Assembly (NCBI GenBank): GCA_964019425.1
Contig: OZ025790.1
Coordinates: forward strand, 1 to 64,000
DNA: 64,000 bases
Direction: 5' to 3'
DNA from: Flectonema sp. DT1601
Lineage: Eukaryota; Euglenozoa; Diplonemea; Diplonemida; Diplonemidae
The notes under the pieces were generated by a model that did no database searches, was not told where the DNA came from, and worked only from the letters and a program-made list of their open reading frames with translations. This document shows positions 22,518 through 30,625 of the stretch, one piece after another (within the stretch, counting starts at the first letter, position 1; every line of letters starts with the position of its first letter). The position numbers and the translations under genes were made by a program.

Positions 22518-22745
22518 AAATTCTTTTACTGAATAGCAAAAATGGAATTATTGGACCCCCCCAATAGCGAAAATCTCTAGATAAATTAAACACTGCCATT
22601 TGCAAGGTTTCAAAATTCCATTTAGGTAATTTGCCACCGAAACTGAGCACCAAACAAAAACCGCCGTCAGCGGGTTTTGAACCCTCGACCGCCATTCCTG
22701 CAGACCGGCGTTCTATCAATTGAGCTATGTAGCCACATAATCGAC
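22518..22745 (-). mobile_element. SINE family 2, copy 2
   Basis: Nearly identical to 17950-18187. Here the 5' side is not attached to a LINE, so the sequence AGAGACGTCGATTATGTGGC can be read as belonging to the SINE start rather than to the LINE tail. Confidence 0.75.
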
Positions 22746-22810
22746 GTCTCTTTTATTTCTATAAGTCAATGTCTCTATTAGTTTTCTGACGATATCAAAT
22801 ATTTCTATCC

Positions 22811-23043
22811 GGGGGCGTCATAGTGCAGTGGATGGGGTGGTGCCCCCGCACCCAATCGGCCTCGGTTCGAACCCCGCTGTACGCACCGCGCCTCACAGCG
22901 CAATCAGTTTCCGTGTCGCATCCCCCATTGTCTCGAAAAAGTGAACGGCCACCCAGTAAGGGCAGCGCCTAAGCAATTATAGTAGTAACAAAAAGAAGGA
23001 GAAACACAGTAGTGAAACACTCAAAAAAAAAAAAAAAAAAAAA
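22811..23043 (+). mobile_element. SINE family 1, copy 2
   Basis: Same element as at 18252, with a ~21-base poly(A) tail. The target-site duplication is TCTATCC (22804-22810 and 23044-23050). It sits just outside the 3' end of LINE-1. Confidence 0.9.
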
Positions 23044-23822
23044 TCTATCCCTGGTTTTTTTTTTTTTTTTTTGATACTGGATATGTTGTGATACAGAGAA
23101 GGTTAATTCTCTGTTCACTTGATATCCTGTTTATGAGCGGGGTAAGTTGACCCCAAAAGGTTCGTTCATAAATAGAAAGGAATACAAGAGAGAAACAGAA
23201 GACTGAGCTAGTTTAGTCTAATGTGCAGCAAGAGTTACGTAAAAATAAAATTAATCAGCATAATAGTTACAACAGCATGGTTTGACGGGTTACACGATTA
23301 ACCCTTATTCTTTGAGTTGTTGACATGTTTATAATCCTCATGTGAGTACATCTAATTTACTTTACGTCTTCATCTAAATAAGTGTTCTCCACATCTTAAA
23401 ACTGTCAGCCCTCCTTCCAGCAATCAGCTTTCCCTCTTGCTTAAGAAGTTTTTCGCATAATGGAAGTTAAGAAGAGCAAGATGAACAAAAGACTTAGTTA
23501 GATTTGTCTAATGTTAAGCAAGAGTTACGTAATAAATGTTATCAGCATAATTGTTATTATCAGCATAATTAAACAGCAAAATGACAGGCTTCTCAATGAA
23601 CCCTTCTTGTTCTCAAGGAGTAGGATGATCTCTTCTGTTCATTTAACTTACTGCAGTATCCTCATCATTTTCGTAACTACATAATCTTCATCTTTTAAAT
23701 GACATCAGAATCACCTTCTTCATACATCAGAATCCTCTTCATCATCTGTTCCCCTGTCTGCTTTCCTTCGGCACCACAAGGCATCTACCTTCACAAAAGA
23801 GTGGGGCAAAAGCATCGTTTCT

Positions 23823-26800
23823 TTATTTTCTTATGAGCCTCACCCTTTGGATAAGCCCTTTTCCCACTTCACATATATATTTCAACAGTATTTTCATACC
23901 ATCGAATTCATTCACGTGTCCTTCTAACTCTTGTTCCGATAGTATAAGAGATTCGAAGTTTGTTTTTCTTTCCTTATAGAATGCAGGGCATTCACATACA
24001 AAGTGTTGTACTGTGTCTTCGACTTCACAGCATTGACACAATCCATTTCTATATCTATTATCAGTTTGCTTTGTGGTAAAGCATGCCTTTCCCATCCTTA
24101 TTTGAGAGATCAATATTTCCATTTCCCTATTGAATTTCGGAGGAAATGATTCTTTCTTTCCTATTTTAACTTTTGTATGTAAGAATTTCATTTTCGTCGT
24201 TACAGTTTTGTAATCAACTTTGACTTTGTCTTGTTCCATATGTACTGCTTCAGCAGCAAGAGCATCTGCCCTTTCATTCCCTTCGATTCCACAATGTGAG
24301 AAAATATGAGATATATTAACTTTCAAACCCTGTTCACACAGTATTCCCAGGATAATCCAGCATTTAAGACCTAGCTCAGTCCTTTGGTAGCAATGACCTC
24401 TTTTTAGTTCAGATAAGGCACTCTGTGAGTCTGAGAGAACTAGAATTGCCTTGTCTTCCAACTCCCTATTTGGTTTTTTCTTTATTACTTTCAGTAAAGT
24501 ATTGAGAGCGTGGTATATTGCAAATAACTCCGATCTAAAAGAAGAGCATATTTTTCCTGCCGGGAATTTACCTTCCAGGAATTTCTCTTCAAAATTTATT
24601 ACAAATGATGCACCTCCAACTCCTTCACTTACAGAGCCGTCAGTATATATTGTCGCAAGTATGTTGTTTTCATATTTTTCTTCTAATTTTCTGATAAGTT
24701 CTTTACAGATATCTTGATTTCTATTCGTGTTTTCGCATTTTCTCGCACCAATATTTTCGTTAATTTCTATTTTATCAAAATCCTTCCAAGGAGGAAAGTA
24801 AGTTGGAGGATAAAGTTCTACTGGTAGGTCTGTGAGACCAATATCACTATACGTTTTGATTGCAAAACACAATGTTTGCATATGTTTATATTTTATTTTT
24901 CGTTTTTCCATCAATCTTTTGGTACAAGGAGAGGCACGCAGTCGTTCGATCTTTGCAGCCCATCTTGCTGTTTCAACAAGATAGTAGCTGTTCAGATCCG
25001 CTACGCAGGATTCTTCCAAGACCTTCTCAAATTTTGTTCCGTAGTCAGCACCAGTTATGATTTGAGCTGCTTTCATATGAAGAGTATTCAGTTTTCGCAT
25101 TAGTTTTCTGTTTCGTACAATGGTGCTGTACAAACTCTCGATAGCATAGGTAAATACAGGTATGATGTATATTAAGTAGACTAGCCTGATTATATTTTTA
25201 GTACAACCCCATCTTTTATCAGCCAGCATTTTTAGGAAGCGAAGTTTCTTGTTCACACTTTTACATATTTGAGATACATGATCAGAAAACGATAGATCAT
25301 TATCAATCTGGACACCTAAGAACCTCTCAGAATCAGTTTCTGTTAGGCACGTCTTATCTTTAAATTTAATTTTATATTGGCATTTCTTTTTCCGTGAGGT
25401 ACTCGAGTCAACAATCATTATTTTTGTTTTATCTCTCGCCAACTCAAGATTAATGTTGTTTAAGTGTTCTTCCGCTTTCGTAAATACAGTTTGAACTCTT
25501 TTTGACAGCCTACCAGCACAATTTTCGTCAGATACTACAAATGCAATATCATCTGCATAGAGTGACATGTTTGCTTTGTTCTCTATAATTTCGGTTATTT
25601 CATCAATGTAGAGTACAAATAATATACTCGCAAGGACTGTTCCCTGCGGGACTCCATTTGTGAGCTTAATGTACTTGCTTACTCTGCTGTTAATTATAGT
25701 CGCAGCTGTCCTTTTGTGCAGAAAGCTTTCGACCCACCTAATATAGTTTTCAGGTATCGACATCTTTCTCATTCTTTCTTGTAACTTGTGGTGGTTGACA
25801 GAATCAAAAGCTTTCTTTATATCCATAAAGACAACCGCCGAAGTTTTCCCTCTTATTCTATTCTCTTTGAGTATATCGATTAGGTACAGAATCTGTTCCC
25901 TACACGATCTCGTTTTACGATAAGCAGCTTGATTATGACTCAGGTTTTTAGCACCATTGTTATGTTTTTCTAAGTGATATACAAGTCTGTTCTTTATTAA
26001 TTTTTCGATAAGTTTAGCGATCGCAGGGGTGAGCGCTATCATTCTGTAAGATGCTGGATTGTGGGGGTCTTTTCCGGGTTTTGCAATCGGTACCCAATAA
26101 GTCTGTTTCCAGTCATTAGGTACTACCATGTTCAACCAAGAGTTATTTAGGATATCAACTAATGTTTTTTGCATTTTGGGTTTTAGATTTTGCAACAGGA
26201 TCGCATTCATTCCGTCAGGTGAAGATTTGGTACTATGTAGTTTTCCCAATTGTGTCATCACCTCAGAAAAAGTGAACGGAACTATGTCATCTTTAATATT
26301 CATGTTGAAGTTATGTCTGTACTTTTCATTTATATCTTTCCCTACTATAGTTGAGAAGAAATCAGTAAAGAAATCAGCTTTTTCCTTATCGTCGATTATT
26401 TTTTCCATATTTGGGTCGTGTATAAATGGTATTTCTACCCTTTCACACCGCCCGTCAAGTTTTCTCACATCATCCATGTACTTTAAAATGCCATCTTTGT
26501 TCGGAGATCCATCTTCCGTAACACATTCTTTCACTCTTTTTTCAATTTGTTGTTCCCTACATTCTTTTACTTTTTCACATATCTCTTCATTCAATTTCTT
26601 TAGTAGTGCTATATTTTCATCATTCAGGTCGCTGTCATCTGTAATTTCTTTTTGTTTAGCTTCAAATTGACGAAGCTGTTTCATTAGTTCGGAGTTCCAC
26701 CACTTCTTCGCTTTTCGCCTACGCACATAGATTCTAGGTACGTGTTTACTTTTTGCTTTTAATATTTCATTCTTAAAGACTTTTGCTTTCTTTTCATTGA

Positions 26801-27758
26801 TTTTAATATTTTGGATTCTCTCAGAGACTAATTCAAGGTCATCACTGAAGTTTGTCCAATCAGCTTCGGCCCAGTTGAAACCACATTTTTTCACTTTTTG
26901 GTAGTCAACATTTTTGCACGAGTTTTGTATTACAATCATCATTGGTGAGTGATCAGAGTTAACTGTTCCAAGGGTAGACCAGGATTTTATTCTCATATTT
27001 GTATTCGTTAGGGTTATGTCCGGAGAGGTCCTTGATTCCAACCTTGTTGGAATTGATGGCTCATTCCAACACACAAGATTGTTTTCACTAATCCACTCAG
27101 ATACGATTTCTCCGTTGATGTCGTCAATGGAATTCTCTTCCCACATATGGTTATGTGTATTAAAGTCTCCCATTATGACAACATCATTTTTCATATTATT
27201 TTTCAAGTCAATGCAATCTAGGCTAAGATTCGGGCACCTAGTATCTTTATATTGCAGGGGTGGACGATATATGTTATAGACAATTAGAGGTTCATCACAT
27301 TGTATTTCAACAGCTGATATTTCAAGTGAGTCACAATCACTTTGTGTGATCGCGATTTCTTTAAATTTATATGTATTATGAACATAGGTTAGTAGACCTC
27401 CTCCTCTTATAGGTTTACCTACTTGTGTTGGAAGTGTCCTATCTTTCCTATATGAGTTATAATCTTCAATTACGGGTGTTTTCTTATTTTTCGTTAAAAA
27501 TGTCTCTTGTATTAATAGCACGTCAGGTTCATAGTTAATAACAAGGAGACGTAGAAGTTCAATTGATGTTGTCATCGACCTCGTGTTTACTGATATTATT
27601 TTAAGGTCTGTATAGTTTCTTTCATTATTTGGTTCCGGGTTGGGATGGACATTACCACGTTGAACCAGCAAGTTGTCATTAATCACATTTATGCTTTTCT
27701 CAACGTTGGTGTCTATTGGAGGGGACGGGTTGTTGTTTTTATGAGTATGGTCTGCATG
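23823..27758 (-). CDS. LINE-1 ORF2: endonuclease, reverse transcriptase, RNase H
   Basis: This is the polyprotein for target-primed reverse transcription. The frame is open from the UGA at 27761-27759 onward, and 1,287 codons follow the first GTG at 27686. In order it has an APE-type endonuclease (about residues 27-255; GDFN and SDH motifs), an RT (about 510-800; DIKKAFDSVNH, GVPQGTVLASILF and the catalytic LYADDI), an RNase H (about 1030-1145; IYTDGS, SELFAI, SDSQSA and the GNERADALA helix), and a C-terminal Cys/His motif starting CQCCEVEDTVQHF. All catalytic motifs look intact. No ATG occurs between the UGA and ISVNTRSM, where the endonuclease begins. Just before that start, at 27656-27630, is GNVHPNPEP, which resembles a 2A-like motif (GDVHPNPGP type) that has lost its key Gly and Asp. 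Confidence 0.93.
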   Translation of the reverse strand, partial: HADHTHKNNNPSPPIDTNVEKSINVINDNLLVQRGNVHPNPEPNNERNYTDLKIISVNTRSMTTSIELLRLLVINYEPDVLLIQETFLTKNKKTPVIEDYNSYRKDRTLPTQVGKPIRGGGLLTYVHNTYKFKEIAITQSDCDSLEISAVEIQCDEPLIVYNIYRPPLQYKDTRCPNLSLDCIDLKNNMKNDVVIMGDFNTHNHMWEENSIDDINGEIVSEWISENNLVCWNEPSIPTRLESRTSPDITLTNTNMRIKSWSTLGTVNSDHSPMMIVIQNSCKNVDYQKVKKCGFNWAEADWTNFSDDLELVSERIQNIKINEKKAKVFKNEILKAKSKHVPRIYVRRRKAKKWWNSELMKQLRQFEAKQKEITDDSDLNDENIALLKKLNEEICEKVKECREQQIEKRVKECVTEDGSPNKDGILKYMDDVRKLDGRCERVEIPFIHDPNMEKIIDDKEKADFFTDFFSTIVGKDINEKYRHNFNMNIKDDIVPFTFSEVMTQLGKLHSTKSSPDGMNAILLQNLKPKMQKTLVDILNNSWLNMVVPNDWKQTYWVPIAKPGKDPHNPASYRMIALTPAIAKLIEKLIKNRLVYHLEKHNNGAKNLSHNQAAYRKTRSCREQILYLIDILKENRIRGKTSAVVFMDIKKAFDSVNHHKLQERMRKMSIPENYIRWVESFLHKRTAATIINSRVSKYIKLTNGVPQGTVLASILFVLYIDEITEIIENKANMSLYADDIAFVVSDENCAGRLSKRVQTVFTKAEEHLNNINLELARDKTKIMIVDSSTSRKKKCQYKIKFKDKTCLTETDSERFLGVQIDNDLSFSDHVSQICKSVNKKLRFLKMLADKRWGCTKNIIRLVYLIYIIPVFTYAIESLYSTIVRNRKLMRKLNTLHMKAAQIITGADYGTKFEKVLEESCVADLNSYYLVETARWAAKIERLRASPCTKRLMEKRKIKYKHMQTLCFAIKTYSDIGLTDLPVELYPPTYFPPWKDFDKIEINENIGARKCENTNRNQDICKELIRKLEEKYENNILATIYTDGSVSEGVGGASFVINFEEKFLEGKFPAGKICSSFRSELFAIYHALNTLLKVIKKKPNRELEDKAILVLSDSQSALSELKRGHCYQRTELGLKCWIILGILCEQGLKVNISHIFSHCGIEGNERADALAAEAVHMEQDKVKVDYKTVTTKMKFLHTKVKIGKKESFPPKFNREMEILISQIRMGKACFTTKQTDNRYRNGLCQCCEVEDTVQHFVCECPAFYKERKTNFESLILSEQELEGHVNEFDGMKILLKYICEVGKGLIQRVRLIRK

Positions 27759-28832
27759 TCAATCATATTCACCGTTTGACATGTCCACATCAGATCCACT
27801 GATCTCTGTCTGCCCTAATCCTGGCATTAGTATTTCTAGTTTTGTTTCAATTTGCATGAAACGTTTTTGGATTGCCTCAAAGTTTTTGTTTTGATTTGCA
27901 ACATTATTTTCTATTTTCGCAACACGAACGTTGCTTATTTCGACATTTTTTTCAATGTTCTCTATTTTATTGAAATACGTCTCATTCATCGACAATAATT
28001 TGTCAAGTTTACTCTCCATACCACTTTGTTGCACTTTTTCTTGTTTGTCTGATTCAGGCTTTGCCTGTGGTGCACCTTCAGCTGTATGGGTTATCAGCTT
28101 TGGTTTCGGCCTTTCGGTTCGGGAGCATGCAAGCTTCACCCCATGGTCTGGCCATTCCAACACCATTCTATTCTCTCCTCCCAGAAAGTCATCCTCTATT
28201 TTGAGGACCCACTTGCCATCAATTACTTTGATCGGCTTCACCACAATATCTTTTGTTGCGAAGTTCGCAATTATCTTGTCCACTGGGACTCCCTTGGGAA
28301 TACCCTCTACCGAGAAGTATCCTAGGGACTTCACCCCAATACTTTTTCGTACCTGTTCCCTACAGGCGTTCTCTACCCGTACTCCATAATTTCCCCTACA
28401 CAGGGCTATTCCATAAGTGCTCTTTACACTTTCCTGCGCTAATATGGACGTTTTTAGGTCCATTCTCCCCAGCCAGATCACACTTAAGATCTGGTTCATG
28501 GGGTGGTCTTTCCTTAGTCTGAAAAACAGCCCTCCTCTTCCGGAGGCACTTAAAAATAGTCTTAGATTTGGTTCTTCTATCTTGAGAAGAATCGAGAAGG
28601 TTTTAAATTCAGGAAGTTTATCGTTGATTTTTTGTGTACTTATGTCGGGACGATAGAGCCCTAATATTTTTTCACTGTAATTTATAGATGTTAAAATTCT
28701 TTGAAACGATGCTTTTACATCACAATTTTGTGTGTCGAAATCAGATACGCCTTTATATTCAGCTTCAGTTAAAGCCCTCACGGTGGTTTCAGCAATAACA
28801 ACGATTCCATCAGATACTTTCCAGTCAGCCAT
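27759..28832 (-). CDS. LINE-1 ORF1: putative RNA-binding/coiled-coil protein
   Basis: 357 codons from ATG (MADWKVSDG). No CCHC knuckle is visible. The C-terminal ~90 residues (about 255-340) have a heptad-like pattern of N, I, K and E suggesting a coiled coil, and the protein ends acidic (SDVDMSNGEYD). By position this is the ORF1 protein that coats LINE RNA; that role is inferred from family knowledge. The stop is UGA followed by C, and ORF2 continues in the same frame. Confidence 0.85.
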   Translation of the reverse strand: MADWKVSDGIVVIAETTVRALTEAEYKGVSDFDTQNCDVKASFQRILTSINYSEKILGLYRPDISTQKINDKLPEFKTFSILLKIEEPNLRLFLSASGRGGLFFRLRKDHPMNQILSVIWLGRMDLKTSILAQESVKSTYGIALCRGNYGVRVENACREQVRKSIGVKSLGYFSVEGIPKGVPVDKIIANFATKDIVVKPIKVIDGKWVLKIEDDFLGGENRMVLEWPDHGVKLACSRTERPKPKLITHTAEGAPQAKPESDKQEKVQQSGMESKLDKLLSMNETYFNKIENIEKNVEISNVRVAKIENNVANQNKNFEAIQKRFMQIETKLEILMPGLGQTEISGSDVDMSNGEYD

Positions 28833-28847
28833 TTTGTGTTGTGTATG

Positions 28848-28905
28848 TCAATAAAGTACAGAAACTTCTGTACTTCTGTACTTCTGTACTTCTGTACTTT
28901 ATTGA
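28848..28905. repeat. Inverted repeat and 9-bp repeats at the LINE-LINE junction
   Basis: TCAATAAAGTACAGAA (28848-28863) and its exact inverse (28890-28905) flank several copies of TTCTGTACT. The stem is 16 bp. It lies between the divergent 5' ends of the two LINEs and could be part of one or both 5' UTRs. Confidence 0.85.
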
Positions 28906-28962
28906 TTTCGCAACCTAATATTGGTAAGAATCAGTGGGTACGTTTCACAGGAAAAAGCAATT

Positions 28963-30621
28963 ATGAGAGACAACCTGAAGAGGTTGGTATCGGAGGCAAT
29001 AAACCTCCTGAAGATAGTGGGAGAAGACGGGATCCCGGAGCAAGAGAAGGAAAGAAGGGTGGCAAATCTCCTAATGGAGATCGTTCAATTCGTAGCTGGG
29101 TCAGAAGGTGGGAACCCGGAGATGAAGAGGAGGACACCGGACACACTCGATGGGAGTGGTGGGACGGAAGCGACCGCGACGACGGCAGCAGAAGCGACGA
29201 TACCCTCAACTACAGGTGTCAACCAACCAACTACAGGAGCATCTACAGCTTCTAATCAACAAACGAGTACGAAGCCGTTCTCATTGCCGATACCGACAGC
29301 AATGAAGGACAATCAAACCACGAAGGGAAAGGCAAAAGCAAGCTACCCGGAGTGGCACATTCACGGTGCGTGGGCAGGCGCTGTGGCCACCATCAGTTAC
29401 GACGTAGCAGCTAATGCTACAAACAACCTTACCTCTGGTCTTGTTTTAGTTCGTTCGAAGCTAGACTTAGAAGCACTCCGCCAAACAAAGAAGAGCGGCC
29501 GTTGGGCTGCTATCAGCAAAATCCCGCTCACAAAGAGCACCGTTCCAGTAGCATTACCGGTGATAAAAAAGGGTGGCGTCTGCGAGATCAGGCGCGTATT
29601 TTACACGCACGTATTTGGTGACGACTTTTCTAAAGCAGCAACTAGCCACCAGATTCCAACTCCCAACCCAGTTCTATTCATCCAAGACTGGGGAAAATCA
29701 GCTGAGAAAGAATTGACCGTCAAAACGACCGATATTCTAAAGAAATTGAAGATAAAGGCGGACCCCTTTAGCTACAGAAAGAACGAGTCCCACACCTCGA
29801 TGGCTTTCAGAGTCCCCAGAAACCAAGTACACGAGGTTCTGGAATACAACAACAGCGAACCCGAAACTGACAAACCCAAGAATGTCTTTTTCAGAAACCC
29901 GAGTTGGTCGAACGGAAGTGACGTTTGGCCAACGTTGCAATTCAAAAACGACCTTGGCTTCCTGGCAGCGAAGTCCAAGACTTCTGCACTTGATGAATTC
30001 AAAGGAAAATTCTACATGTGCAGGTTTAAAAGCTGTTTTGGACTCCGAGTCCACCCTGACTGTAATATCAGGGTCAGCATTAAGCTCAACGCGGCAATCA
30101 AGCCTGCACTGCCCTCGGGCGACAGGTTTGTTATAAATTCGATGGCGATTCGTAAGTACTCGACAGCGCAGATCAGCGACTTCTTGAAGTCCTCACACAA
30201 CTGGGAACACACAGTTGTTGCTTCTTTCCATAAAGGAGGGAGTACTACAATTGTTGCAATAGCGAAATCTCAACCGCCCAACTTCGTAAGCATAGGTACT
30301 AATGAATACCTTGTGATAAACAAAGAAGTTAAACGAACTGACAGAAAACCGCTAGGCCCAACCTACAACCCAGGCGACGCGGCTCAAAAACTAACGGGAA
30401 CCCTGAAGAGACAAAAAACAACTCCTCAACCACAACAGCCAACTCAGCAGCCGACATCAGCACCAACACCAGCGCCAGCACCATCAGCACCAACACCAAC
30501 GCCAGCACCAGCAACAGCACAAACAACAACACCGCCCACCGAATCTGCTGCTAAGCAGGATAGTGATAAAAACCGTGACGTAGAAATGGAAAGTAACGAT
30601 TCGGACTTTGATCTCAACTGA
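28963..30621 (+). CDS. LINE-2 ORF1 protein
   Basis: 552 codons from the first ATG (MRDNLKRLVSEAINLL). The frame is open 14 codons further upstream but without an ATG. The N-terminal ~40 residues look helical. A Ser/Thr-rich segment follows, then a ~300-residue folded-looking middle part that I do not recognise. The C-terminal tail is rich in Pro, Gln, Thr and Ala (about 480-535) and ends acidic (ESNDSDFDLN). No zinc knuckle is seen. It presumably binds the LINE RNA. It ends in UGA-CUA-G at 30619-30625, the best-known leaky stop context, with ORF2 in the same frame. Confidence 0.85.
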   Translation: MRDNLKRLVSEAINLLKIVGEDGIPEQEKERRVANLLMEIVQFVAGSEGGNPEMKRRTPDTLDGSGGTEATATTAAEATIPSTTGVNQPTTGASTASNQQTSTKPFSLPIPTAMKDNQTTKGKAKASYPEWHIHGAWAGAVATISYDVAANATNNLTSGLVLVRSKLDLEALRQTKKSGRWAAISKIPLTKSTVPVALPVIKKGGVCEIRRVFYTHVFGDDFSKAATSHQIPTPNPVLFIQDWGKSAEKELTVKTTDILKKLKIKADPFSYRKNESHTSMAFRVPRNQVHEVLEYNNSEPETDKPKNVFFRNPSWSNGSDVWPTLQFKNDLGFLAAKSKTSALDEFKGKFYMCRFKSCFGLRVHPDCNIRVSIKLNAAIKPALPSGDRFVINSMAIRKYSTAQISDFLKSSHNWEHTVVASFHKGGSTTIVAIAKSQPPNFVSIGTNEYLVINKEVKRTDRKPLGPTYNPGDAAQKLTGTLKRQKTTPQPQQPTQQPTSAPTPAPAPSAPTPTPAPATAQTTTPPTESAAKQDSDKNRDVEMESNDSDFDLN

Positions 30622-30625
30622 CTAG
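30619..30625 (+). promoter_or_regulatory. Candidate stop-codon readthrough motif UGA-CUA-G
   Basis: The ORF1 stop TGA (30619-30621) is followed directly by CTAG. UGA-CUA(-G) is an established readthrough context in viral and some animal genes. The frame downstream stays open with no ATG before the endonuclease, so ORF2 would need readthrough or a non-AUG start. Confidence 0.7.

Larger units (their letters stand above)
23054..28905 (-). mobile_element. LINE-1: apparently full-length I/Jockey-superfamily LINE with RNase H
   Basis: This minus-strand non-LTR retrotransposon has a 5' UTR, ORF1 (28832-27759), ORF2 (to 23823), a ~750-bp 3' UTR and a poly(A) tail (T18 at 23055-23072). The 3' UTR holds two diverged copies of a ~290-bp segment (GCAAGAGTTACGTAA ... 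TCAGCATAAT). The domain order of endonuclease, RT and RNase H places it in the I/Jockey-like group; the exact clade is not resolved. Both ORFs are long and undamaged apart from the single UGA between them. Its 5' end meets that of LINE-2 head to head. Confidence 0.93.

Noticed and set aside
27759-30621. UGA reassigned to a sense codon in this genome, making ORF1-ORF2 one ordinary gene
   Set aside because: Long frames here encode Trp by TGG and show no scattered in-frame UGA, and UGA also ends other frames in the window. A special leaky UGA is the simpler reading.
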